Below, in pieces: positions 11,063 to 18,777 of a stretch of DNA of 39,245 nucleotides (position 1 is the first letter of the stretch; each line of letters begins with the position of its first letter). The DNA comes from Gemmatimonadaceae bacterium. Its GTDB lineage: Bacteria > Gemmatimonadota > Gemmatimonadetes > Gemmatimonadales > Gemmatimonadaceae. Under the pieces are notes generated by a model. The model saw only the letters and a list, made by a program, of their open reading frames with translations, was not told the DNA's origin and did not search any database. The translations under genes were made by a program, and so were the position numbers. The stretch lies in the NCBI GenBank assembly GCA_025931335.1, contig JAICNG010000028.1, forward strand, positions 1 to 39,245, written 5' to 3'.

Positions 11063-11136
11063 GACGATTGCGGATTGCGGATTCCGGATTGCGGGAGGGT
11101 TCATACGCAATCCGGAGTCCGCACTCCGCAATCGTC
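11063..11136. terminator. Perfectly placed long hairpin between convergent genes, GGATTGCG words
   Basis: Two 31-base arms (11063-11093 and 11106-11136) are inverted complements with only two mismatches by my alignment, separated by a 12-base loop. Each arm is a run of the 8-base word GGATTGCG or its complement. The element fills almost the whole 78-bp gap between the stop codons at 11061 and 11140. There is no T-run, so if it terminates transcription it is not a textbook intrinsic terminator. Confidence 0.8.
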
Positions 11137-11139
11137 TGT

Positions 11140-13089
11140 TCACCAGGCCACCCCGTAATCCTCCCCGTGATTGCTCGACCCGCCCCACATCGTGCGATGC
11201 TTGCGGTCGAACCAGATCGCGTTGATCGGCCCTGACGTCCGCTCGGCGACATCGAGCGTGTAGCCCATCCGCTTCAGCGCGGCCCGCACCGGCTCGGGGG
11301 TCGAGGACGCTACCAGCACGTGGCCGGGCCGCGTCTCATGGGCGCCGAAGCTCGAGCGCATCTGCGAGCTGTTGACGTTAGGCGCTTCAGTCGCTTGCTG
11401 CACGGTCATGCCCCACTCGACCACGTTGAGGAAGAACTGCAGCAGGTTCTGGTCTTGTGAGTCACCCCCCTGCACGGCGAAGGACAGAAATGGCTCGCCG
11501 CCACGGAGCGCGAGCGTCGGCGTCAGCGTCACGCGCGGGCGCTTGCCGGGCTCGATCACGTTGAACGGGCCATCGGCCGCATCGGTGACGAAGCTCTGCC
11601 CGCGCTGGCTCAGGCCAATGCCGGTGCGGCCTGCGATCACCGCCGGCACCCAGCCGCCGCTCGGCGTGATCGAGACGACCCATCCGCTCGTGTCGGCGGC
11701 CTGGATCGTGGTGGTGCCCCGATAGAATGGCGACTCGAACAGCAGGTCGCCGTCGTCATCGTTTTCGGGCTGCGGCGTCGGCGGAGCCACCTGATCCTGC
11801 TGCCCACTTCGCGCGGCACTGTCCGCCGGCGCCTCGACCTTCCATTGCGCGAGCAGCGGCCGGAACGGATTCGTCCCACCCTGATACGGGTACGGATCGC
11901 CAGGCTTCACGTTGGCGTCGTTCCGCTCCCAGTTGATCTGCGCATACCGCGCCTTCGCGTATTCCTTCGACAGGAGCCCGCGCGTGGGCTCCTCGGGCGG
12001 GAAGTAGGGGTCGCCGTAATAGAAGTCGCGATCGGCGAAGGCGAGGTTCATCGCCTGATACAGAGTGTGGATGTAGCGGGGTGAGTTGTACCCCATCGAT
12101 TTCAGATCGGCATTCTCCAGGATGTTGAGCGCCTGGAGCATCGCCGGCCCCTGCTGCCAGAACGGGAGCTTGTAGACGTCGATCCCCTTGTACGACGTCG
12201 TCACCGGCTCCTCGATGCGCACCTGCCACGCGGCCAGGTCCTGCATCGTGATGAGCCCGCCTTCCTCCTGGACGCCGCGCACGAATTCCTGCGCGATGTC
12301 GCCTTTGTAGAAGCGATCGTAGGCCGCCATGATCGCCTCCTTGCGGCTCTTTCCCTGAGCGAGCGCCTGCTTCTCCGCCTCCACCAGCTTTCGGAGCGTC
12401 GCGGCAAGATCGCTCTGCACGAAGATCTCGCCCGGCTCCGGTGCCTCACGCGACTGGCCGAGGTGCGGGAGCATCACGGCGCGCGAGTACTTCCATGCCT
12501 TGAGGCGCGCCTTGTTCCGCTCGATCGAGTTCGCCGTCTCCGCCTCGATGGGGTAGCCGTCCGCCAGCTGAATGGCGGGGGCGAGCACCTCGCCCAGCGA
12601 CAGCGTTCCATACTCCGCGAGCATCACGAGCAGTCCGCCCGGCGTTCCCGGCGTGACGGCGGCCAGCGGTCCATACTCGGGTGGATAGCGGTGCCCCTTC
12701 GATTTGTAGAACTGAGCGGTCGCGCCGGTGGGGGCGACACCCAACGCGTTGATGCCGATCACCTTCTTGAGCTGAGGATGGTAGATCAGCGCCTGCGTCT
12801 CGCCGCCCCACGACAGCACGTCCCACATCGTGGTCACGGACGCGAGCATCGCGCACGCGGCATCGACGGCGTTGCCCCCCTTCTGGAACATCATCGCCCC
12901 GGCGGTCGCCGCGAGCGGCTTGCCGGTGATCGCGATCCAGTGACGGGCATGCAGCGGTGGCTTCGCGGTTCGGCGCGGTCGCGGCGACGTCTGCTGCGGG
13001 GTGGACTGTTGCTGCGCGTCAGCGGTGTCGACGGCGAGCGTGCCGACGGCCAGTGCCGCCGCGACGAGGAGGGGAAGTCCGATGGTCAT
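11140..13089 (-). CDS. Gamma-glutamyltransferase family protein
   Basis: A 649-residue secreted Ntn-hydrolase of the gamma-glutamyltranspeptidase family. ATG 13089 gives a signal peptide ending about residue 27 (VDTADAQ). The large-subunit start AMMFQKGGNAVDAACAM and the AVTPGTPGGLLVMLAEYG block are typical. The autoprocessing site is likely GTTTIQAADTSG, with the nucleophile Thr459 or a neighbour, followed by LTPTLALRGGEPFLSFAVQGG and a final WGMTVQQATEAPN. These enzymes cleave gamma-glutamyl bonds, for example in glutathione, in the periplasm; many remote relatives have other amide substrates. It is longer than classical GGT because of a Pro/Gln-rich N-terminal linker and an acidic insert near residues 430-445. 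Convergent with the hydrolase. Confidence 0.88.
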   Translation of the reverse strand: MTIGLPLLVAAALAVGTLAVDTADAQQQSTPQQTSPRPRRTAKPPLHARHWIAITGKPLAATAGAMMFQKGGNAVDAACAMLASVTTMWDVLSWGGETQALIYHPQLKKVIGINALGVAPTGATAQFYKSKGHRYPPEYGPLAAVTPGTPGGLLVMLAEYGTLSLGEVLAPAIQLADGYPIEAETANSIERNKARLKAWKYSRAVMLPHLGQSREAPEPGEIFVQSDLAATLRKLVEAEKQALAQGKSRKEAIMAAYDRFYKGDIAQEFVRGVQEEGGLITMQDLAAWQVRIEEPVTTSYKGIDVYKLPFWQQGPAMLQALNILENADLKSMGYNSPRYIHTLYQAMNLAFADRDFYYGDPYFPPEEPTRGLLSKEYAKARYAQINWERNDANVKPGDPYPYQGGTNPFRPLLAQWKVEAPADSAARSGQQDQVAPPTPQPENDDDGDLLFESPFYRGTTTIQAADTSGWVVSITPSGGWVPAVIAGRTGIGLSQRGQSFVTDAADGPFNVIEPGKRPRVTLTPTLALRGGEPFLSFAVQGGDSQDQNLLQFFLNVVEWGMTVQQATEAPNVNSSQMRSSFGAHETRPGHVLVASSTPEPVRAALKRMGYTLDVAERTSGPINAIWFDRKHRTMWGGSSNHGEDYGVAW

Positions 13090-13149
13090 GTGACTCACTG
13101 GTGGGGGACGAATACGGAGGCTAGCAGCCGCGCACGGCCCCAGCAACCG

Positions 13150-13668
13150 TCATAGCGCGAGCTCCAGCGATTCTCCGGGCGGGAGTGCCGCCCACTGGCC
13201 GAGCAGCGTGTGAAGGCGCGAGCGGATGCGTGCGAGATCGTCGTCGGTGATCGGCCGCGGCAGGGTGCGGCGCGAGGACGGCGAGTCCCCGTTGGCGTGC
13301 GCGTCGAGGGCCTGCGCCGTCCACGTCACGCTTCCCGCGCGCTCGAGGTCGAGTGCGCCGACGAGGCGCTCGACCACCAGCGCCTCCGGCGGCAGCGCAC
13401 CGCGCGCGCCCTTGCCCGTGGTATCCTCGATCTCCCACCCCTCGGCGATCAGCCCGTAGAACGCGCGCCGAATCCCGAGCTCGCTCTCGACCGCGAAATG
13501 CGTGAGATCGTGCAGTGGAAAGAACGCGGCGCTTCGCTGGCGCTGACGTTGCCAGGTCACGGAGCCGTCGGCGCGGATGCACTTGAGCACCACACTCCCG
13601 TCGGCGTGCTTCGTCAGGAGGATGCGAAGCGCGGGCATCGCAGTCGCACCCATCCCGCGCCGCTTCAT
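13150..13668 (-). CDS. Conserved small protein coupled to ABC exporter
   Basis: A 172-residue protein I do not recognise by function. Visible motifs are FFPLHDLTHFAVESELG and RRAFYGLIAEGWEIED, a combination I recall from an uncharacterised bacterial family. The rest has a beta-rich start (ALRILLTKHADGSVVLKCIRADGSVTW) of only the usual soluble type, shown here in part for reference by its residues 13-35. No signal peptide or membrane span. The ATG at 13668 shares one base with the ABC transporter's stop (TGATG), so it is translated by coupling. ATG 13653 and 13638 are alternatives. A much longer open frame through this region, continuing upstream to 15696, is only the transporter read in the wrong frame. 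Confidence 0.72.
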   Translation of the reverse strand: MKRRGMGATAMPALRILLTKHADGSVVLKCIRADGSVTWQRQRQRSAAFFPLHDLTHFAVESELGIRRAFYGLIAEGWEIEDTTGKGARGALPPEALVVERLVGALDLERAGSVTWTAQALDAHANGDSPSSRRTLPRPITDDDLARIRSRLHTLLGQWAALPPGESLELAL

Positions 13669-15611
13669 CAGTGCAGCAGCTCCCCTGCGTCCTCCTGCGC
13701 ATGCTCCATCTGCCGCGCCACCATGCGCGAGTATTCGCCACGCGCGCGCATGAGCTCCACGTGGGTGCCCCGCTCGATGACGCGCCCTTCCTCCATCAAG
13801 AGAATGAGGTCGGCGCGCCGAACGGTCGAGAGGCGATGCGCGATCACGAACGTCGTGCGCCCCGCGAGCAGCGTCGCCATCGACGCCTGGATCAGCTGCT
13901 CGCTCTCGGTGTCGAGGTTGCTCGTCGCTTCGTCCAGGATGAGGATCTGGGGCTTGGCGAGAATCGCCCGCGCGATCGCCAGACGCTGCTGCTGCCCGCC
14001 GGACAGCTTCACCCCTCGCTCGCCGATGAAGGTCCCGTACTCCTCGGGAAGCCTCACGATGAACTCGTGCGCGTTCGCCCGCCGGGCGGCATCCTCGACG
14101 TCCGCGGCCGTCGCGTCGTGCCGCGCGTAAGCGATGTTGTCGCGCACCGACCCATCGAAGAGAAACACATCCTGCTGGACGATCGCCAGGAGATCGCGGT
14201 AGGTGCGGAGGCGGAAATCGCGAATGTCGGTGCCGTTGACCAGGATGCGTCCCCGCGTGGGGTCGTGGAACCGCGCCACGAGGTCCGTCACCGTCGTCTT
14301 CCCCGCGCCGCTGCGCCCCACCAGCGCGATCACCGACCCGCCCCGTACGACGACGTTGAAATCGCGGACCACCGGCTGGTCGGGCCGGTACTCGAACTCC
14401 ACGTTCTCGAAGCGAATCTCGTGCACCACGCGCGGCGCATCGCGCGCGTCGGGCCGATCGGGCTTGTCCCCCTCCATGCCTAACACCTCGAACACGCGCT
14501 CCATCGCCGCCAGCGACCGCTGGAGCTCCGAGAAGGAGTTGACGATGTTCCACACCGGGCCGAGGAGGAGGAACGTGTACCACTGGAAGGCCATGATGTC
14601 GCCGATCGACGCGCGCCCGCCGATCGCCAGATAGCCGCCGTACCACACGATCACCACGTTTACGGCGCTCATCAGCAGCCCCCACGACGACCAGAGCACC
14701 AGCTCGCGCCGGTGCGCGAACAGCTCCTTCCGCAGCACCGTGTGCCGTCCGCGGATGTAATCGAGCAGCTCTCGCACTTCCCCACGGAACGCGCGCACCA
14801 CTCGAATGCCGGAGAACGTCTCCCCCACGCGTCCGTCGATCACCTCGACATCCTTGCGCACCGACCGGTAGATCGGTCGCACCCGGCGCGCGAAGATGAA
14901 GCTCATCAGCATCACGCCCGGGATGATCGCCAGTGCGGTCAGCGCCAGCCGCCAGTTGAGCGAGAGCAGGATCGCCATGGCGATGATCAGCCTGACGAGC
15001 GAAATGCTCGGCGACACCACCGCCATCTGGAGCAGGCCGGTCGTCGTGTCGATGTCGCCCGTGAGGCGCGAGAGGATGCCGCCGGTCTTCATGTCCCAGA
15101 TCTTCGGCAGCGGCAGGTGCAGCAGCCGCTGAAAGAGCGTCTGCCGCAGCGACAGCATCACCTTCACGTTCAGCAGCCGCTGCCGGTAATCCTTGAGGAC
15201 ATTGACCAGGGTCGAGAGGATGATCACCGACAGGAAGGCCGCGCCCGCCAGATTCAGGCGACCGATGCGATCGACCGTGTCGAGCGCGGAATTGAGCAGC
15301 ACCCGGTCGATGATGTACCGCATGAACAGCGGCTCGATCATCTCGAAGCCGGCGCGGAGGAGCGCCAGCGCGAAGATGACCGCGACAGCCCCGCGGTGTG
15401 GCTTCAGCCACTGGATGTACTCGCGGAGGTACTCGCGTCGCTTTCCGCGGCGCAGCTGGCGCCACCATGGCAGGGAGGCCTCTTCCGGCGGCGTGGCGCG
15501 CCCGGGAGTTTTTCCGTCGGCCTCGATGGCGTCGTCGAGCCGTCGGAGATTGTAGTCCTCGACGAAGCTCCGGTAGCGCTGGCGCGACGACCGCGGGTGC
15601 TCTGTCTTCAC
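13668..15611 (-). CDS. ABC exporter, fused membrane and ATPase domains
   Basis: About 647 residues in the half-transporter layout. A basic N-terminal stretch leads into six membrane spans, with typical type IV exporter loops (LPKIWDMKTGGILSRLTGDIDT). The ATPase has Walker A VGRSGAGKTTV, signature LSGGQQQRLAIARA, Walker B ILILDEATSNLD and H-loop IAHRLST. It should work as a homodimer and export a lipid, peptide or drug; the MsbA/multidrug-like type is the best comparison, substrate unknown. The start is uncertain: GTG 15611 is the best codon that does not overlap the divergent kinase gene, and gives a normal length. It is the first gene of a two-gene unit with the coupled small protein. Confidence 0.9.
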   Translation of the reverse strand: MKTEHPRSSRQRYRSFVEDYNLRRLDDAIEADGKTPGRATPPEEASLPWWRQLRRGKRREYLREYIQWLKPHRGAVAVIFALALLRAGFEMIEPLFMRYIIDRVLLNSALDTVDRIGRLNLAGAAFLSVIILSTLVNVLKDYRQRLLNVKVMLSLRQTLFQRLLHLPLPKIWDMKTGGILSRLTGDIDTTTGLLQMAVVSPSISLVRLIIAMAILLSLNWRLALTALAIIPGVMLMSFIFARRVRPIYRSVRKDVEVIDGRVGETFSGIRVVRAFRGEVRELLDYIRGRHTVLRKELFAHRRELVLWSSWGLLMSAVNVVIVWYGGYLAIGGRASIGDIMAFQWYTFLLLGPVWNIVNSFSELQRSLAAMERVFEVLGMEGDKPDRPDARDAPRVVHEIRFENVEFEYRPDQPVVRDFNVVVRGGSVIALVGRSGAGKTTVTDLVARFHDPTRGRILVNGTDIRDFRLRTYRDLLAIVQQDVFLFDGSVRDNIAYARHDATAADVEDAARRANAHEFIVRLPEEYGTFIGERGVKLSGGQQQRLAIARAILAKPQILILDEATSNLDTESEQLIQASMATLLAGRTTFVIAHRLSTVRRADLILLMEEGRVIERGTHVELMRARGEYSRMVARQMEHAQEDAGELLH

Positions 15612-15668
15612 GGGGTCTGGAATGTCGCCCCGAGCCGCGCCCCCTGCCAGTCGGAGGGCCGCCCGGGA

Positions 15669-17303
15669 ATGGCGGGGCTGCCTTCGCCCGGCGCATCTTA
15701 CGGCGTGACCCCTGCGCCCGAGCTGAAGCTCCCGCCGCCGTCCGTCTCGCGCGACCCCCGGCGGCCGATCCCGGAGGACCTCCTTCGCGACGCCTCCCGC
15801 CGCCTCGGCATCATGGCGCTCGTCGGCGCCGCGCTGTGGGTGCTGGGCGTCACCTTCGGACACATCTCGTCCTGGCTCCTCGAGCCCGCCGGCTCGACCA
15901 CGATCGGGTGGAACGCGATCGACATCATCGCCGCGACCGCGGTCGTCGTCTCACTGGCGTTGTTCGCGTTCACACGCCGTCCCGACCTGGATCCGAGGCT
16001 CATCCTGAACCTCGGGCTCGCGTACCTGGTGTTCACGGCGCTCGACCTCGGCCTGATGGTGCACTGGTTCCCTCCCCCGCATGGGGCGCTCGACCCGATG
16101 CTCAGCTGGACCGGTGTCGTGGTGCTGATGTTCGCCGCGATCGTCCCGACGCCTCCGAGGAAGATGTTGGCGGCCGGCCTCGTGGCGGCGTCGATGAACC
16201 CGCTCGGGATGGTGGTGGCCGCCGCGCGCGGCATCTGGGATTTCGGCCCCTGGACGGCTGCGGTGACGGACTCGCTCCTCATGCACTACCCGGACTTCCT
16301 TCTCGTCGGCGTCGCCGTCGTCATCGCCCGCGTCGTCACTGGCCTCGGTCAACAGGTGAGCAAGGCGCGCGAGATGGGGAGCTACCAGCTGGGCGAGCTG
16401 CTCGGCCGGGGCGGGATGGGCGAGGTCTACAAGGCGACGCACCGCATGCTCGCCCGCCCCGCCGCGATCAAGCTCATTCGGCCGGACTCGTTGGGCGGGC
16501 CCGATGGCGAGGGCGCCGATGTCGCCGTCAAGCGATTCCGGCGTGAGGCCGAAGCCGCCGCCAGCTTGCGCTCGCCGCACACGGTCGAGCTGTACGATTT
16601 CGGGGTGACGGACGATCGCACGATGTACTTCGTCATGGAGCTGCTCGACGGGACCGATCTCGAGACGCTCGTGCGCGATCATGGACCGGTGCCGGCGCGT
16701 CGCGTGATCCACATCATGCGTCAGGTGTGCGCGTCGCTGGAGGAGGCGCACGTCGCCGGGATGGTCCACCGCGACATCAAGCCCGCGAACATCCACATCG
16801 GCCGGCTCGGGCTGGAATACGATTTCGTGAAGGTGCTCGACTTCGGGTTGGTCAAGCCGGTGGCCGGGAAGGTCCACGAGCTCTCGCTGGCGACGGCGGC
16901 GGGCCTCACGCCGGGGACGCCCGCGTACATGGCGCCCGAGATGGCCCTTGGCGAGGCGGTGGACGGACGGGCGGACATCTACGCACTGGGCTGCGTCGCC
17001 TACTACCTGCTCACCGGCAAGATCGTGTTCGAGGGGGACACCAGCCTTCAGGTGATCGTGAAGCACCTCCAGAACGATCCGGTGCCTCCTTCACAGCGGG
17101 CGAACGTCGACATTCCCCCGGCGCTGGAACAGCTGGTTCTCGCGTGTCTGTCCAAGAAGCGGGAAGATCGCCCGTCGAGTGCGGGCGAGCTGAGCCGGGC
17201 GCTGGGCCGCCTGGGGCTCCAGCCGTGGACGGAGGAGGAGGCGCGACGGTGCTGGAATGGTGCTAAGCAGGGTGCTCAGGGTGCTCAGGGTGCTCGGGGG
17301 TGA
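15669..17303 (+). CDS. Ser/Thr protein kinase with N-terminal membrane domain
   Basis: A protein of about 544 residues with reversed layout compared with the kinase at 5092. Six or so membrane spans (about residues 47-225) come first and the cytoplasmic kinase domain (239-510) is last. Kinase motifs are LLGRGGMGEVYKA, catalytic Lys268, HRDIKPAN with Asp369, DFG at 391-393 and GTPAYMAPEM. The membrane part has no named domain that I recognise and may sense membrane state or a small ligand. ATG 15669 follows a GGAGG; GTG 15705 is an alternative. The open frame continues far upstream, but that part is the antisense of the ABC gene. The last residues (GAQGAQGARG) come from the 9-bp repeat array. 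Confidence 0.9.
   Translation: MAGLPSPGASYGVTPAPELKLPPPSVSRDPRRPIPEDLLRDASRRLGIMALVGAALWVLGVTFGHISSWLLEPAGSTTIGWNAIDIIAATAVVVSLALFAFTRRPDLDPRLILNLGLAYLVFTALDLGLMVHWFPPPHGALDPMLSWTGVVVLMFAAIVPTPPRKMLAAGLVAASMNPLGMVVAAARGIWDFGPWTAAVTDSLLMHYPDFLLVGVAVVIARVVTGLGQQVSKAREMGSYQLGELLGRGGMGEVYKATHRMLARPAAIKLIRPDSLGGPDGEGADVAVKRFRREAEAAASLRSPHTVELYDFGVTDDRTMYFVMELLDGTDLETLVRDHGPVPARRVIHIMRQVCASLEEAHVAGMVHRDIKPANIHIGRLGLEYDFVKVLDFGLVKPVAGKVHELSLATAAGLTPGTPAYMAPEMALGEAVDGRADIYALGCVAYYLLTGKIVFEGDTSLQVIVKHLQNDPVPPSQRANVDIPPALEQLVLACLSKKREDRPSSAGELSRALGRLGLQPWTEEEARRCWNGAKQGAQGAQGARG
17259..17297. repeat. 9-bp tandem-word array, copy E, inside kinase 3' end
   Basis: One diverged and three near-identical units of GGTGCTCAG form the last codons of the kinase gene, just before its TGA at 17301. 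The word is the complement-strand form of the GAGCACC unit seen elsewhere in the window. No opposing arm is visible, so this copy is a half-element. Confidence 0.75.
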
Positions 17304-17399
17304 CCACGATCAAACCTTACGAGACGCGGCTGGACGAGCCGCCGCGCGTGGCATCACTATAAGGCGCGCTCTCAGACCATCACTCCTTCCGCTATTCCC

Positions 17400-18332
17400 A
17401 TGCACGGACAATTCGTGTGGTACGAGTTGACGACGCCCGATGTCGAGGCGGCGCGCAAGTTCTATCCGCCCATCACTGGATGGGGTACACAGCAGTTCGA
17501 CAAGGACTATACGATGTGGACGACGCGCGGCGTTCCCTTTGCCGGCATCTTCCACCTCGGTCCCGAGCAGCGACAGAAGGGGATCCCGCCTAACTGGATG
17601 CCGTACATCGACGTCGACAGCGTGGACGCGCTGGCGAAAAAGGTCACGAGTCTTGGTGGCAAGGTCGTGCACGGACCGCAGGACATCCCCGGGACGGGTC
17701 GCTTCGCGGTCGTCCAGGATCCGCAGGGAGCGGTGTTTGGGATCTACAAGTCGAACCGGGCATCGCAGGCCTGGGACGGAACGCCGACGCTCGGCCGCTT
17801 TTCATGGCACGAGCTGATGACCACCGACCACGAGAAGGCGTTCGAGTTCTACCGGCAGGTCTTTGGCTGGGAAGCGATGGGCGGGATGGACATGGGCGGT
17901 GGAAGCATGTACTCGATGTACGGCATGAAGGGAAAGATGTACGGTGGCATGTTCAATCGGCCGCCCGAGATGGCGGAGATGCCGCCCTTCTGGATGGTCT
18001 ACGTCAACGTGAAGGACGTGAAGAAGGCGGTCGACCTCGCCACCAAGGCAGGCGCGTTCGTCAAGCAGCCGCCGATGGAGGTCCCGGGCGGGATGATCGC
18101 GATCCTGGGCGATCCGCAAGGAGCGGCGTTCGCGGTGCACTCCGGGGGATCGGCGAGCGCGTCGGAGCCCGCCCCGTCGGCGAGAAAGAAGGCTGCGTCC
18201 CGACCGGCGGCGAAAGCGACGAAGTCCCGGCCGAAGAAGAAGGCCGCCGCGAAGAAGCGGCCGGCGGCGAAGAGGCGGCCGGCGGCGAAGAAGGCGACTC
18301 GTAAGGCGAAGCCGAAGCGACGCGGAAGGTAG
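17400..18332 (+). CDS. Two-domain VOC protein with histone-H1-like basic tail
   Basis: A 310-residue protein with two glyoxalase/bleomycin-resistance (VOC) domains, about residues 1-120 and 133-248. They start FVWYELTTPDVEAARKFY and FSWHELMTTDHEKAFEFY, and both end with the GDPQGAAF or QDPQGAVF strand. This is the type related to the mycobacterial CFP30B/27-kDa antigen. The last 60 residues are Lys/Ala/Pro/Arg-rich (KKKAAAKKRPAAKRR and similar), like the C-terminus of bacterial H1-like or AlgP-type DNA-binding proteins. The tail could tether the protein to nucleic acid. The enzyme activity, if any, is unknown. It is followed by a perfect hairpin at 18351-18373. Confidence 0.88.
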   Translation: MHGQFVWYELTTPDVEAARKFYPPITGWGTQQFDKDYTMWTTRGVPFAGIFHLGPEQRQKGIPPNWMPYIDVDSVDALAKKVTSLGGKVVHGPQDIPGTGRFAVVQDPQGAVFGIYKSNRASQAWDGTPTLGRFSWHELMTTDHEKAFEFYRQVFGWEAMGGMDMGGGSMYSMYGMKGKMYGGMFNRPPEMAEMPPFWMVYVNVKDVKKAVDLATKAGAFVKQPPMEVPGGMIAILGDPQGAAFAVHSGGSASASEPAPSARKKAASRPAAKATKSRPKKKAAAKKRPAAKRRPAAKKATRKAKPKRRGR

Positions 18333-18350
18333 AGAGCACGTCCATCATCA

Positions 18351-18373
18351 GGGTGAGTCGCGGCGACTCACCC
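18351..18373. terminator. Perfect palindrome between convergent genes
   Basis: Arms GGGTGAGTCGC and GCGACTCACCC (11 bases each, one central base) lie just after the VOC gene and include the stop codon of the EVE gene at 18368-18370. The position suits a bidirectional terminator, although no T-run follows on either strand. Confidence 0.65.
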
Positions 18374-18769
18374 CTGCGTGAGCCGGCGAAGCTGCGCTTC
18401 GTTGAGCGAAACGACCGACAGCCGGCCCTGCCTGACGAGGGCCGACTCGCGAAACTCCCGGTCGGCCTTGATTTCGGCGAGCGTGACTGGGCGGGCCAGC
18501 TTTCGGACCGGGGCGAGCTCGACCACGAGCAGCTTCGGATCCTTCGCCTTGGGATCCGGGTAGGCGGCCTTCGTCACCCGCGCGAGCCCAACCACCGCCT
18601 TCTCGTCTCCGGTGTGGTAGATCAGAGCGTCGTCGCCAACCTTCATCGCCGCGAGATTCCTCAGCGCCACGGGGTTGCTGACGCCATCCCACACCGCCGT
18701 CGTTTCCCGCACCAGATCGTCCCAGCTGTACGTCGACGGCTCGGTCTTGAGAAGCCAGTGGTTGCGCAT
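18368..18769 (-). CDS. EVE-domain protein
   Basis: A 133-residue single EVE (PUA-like) domain, starting NHWLLKTEPSTYSWDDL and containing WDGVSNPVALRNL, MKVGDDALIYHTGDEKAVVGLA and ELAPVRKLARPVTLAEIK. This is the usual bacterial form, similar to the human thymocyte nuclear protein 1 domain. EVE domains bind modified bases in DNA or RNA, such as 5-methylcytosine derivatives. No restriction or modification gene lies nearby. ATG 18769 is 9 bases from the end of the upstream beta-lactamase-like gene on the same strand, so they may be co-transcribed. The stop lies within a palindrome. Confidence 0.92.
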   Translation of the reverse strand: MRNHWLLKTEPSTYSWDDLVRETTAVWDGVSNPVALRNLAAMKVGDDALIYHTGDEKAVVGLARVTKAAYPDPKAKDPKLLVVELAPVRKLARPVTLAEIKADREFRESALVRQGRLSVVSLNEAQLRRLTQG

Positions 18770-18777
18770 AGGTCTCG

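Noticed and set aside
14712-15668. Open plus-strand frame upstream of the second kinase
   Set aside because: It is antisense to the ABC exporter, rich in His and Arg with no domain; the kinase has its own start at 15669.
13669-15696. Long minus-strand frame in phase with the small HDLTH protein
   Set aside because: The exporter occupies this DNA in another frame with all ABC motifs intact; the long frame is a GC-driven shadow.
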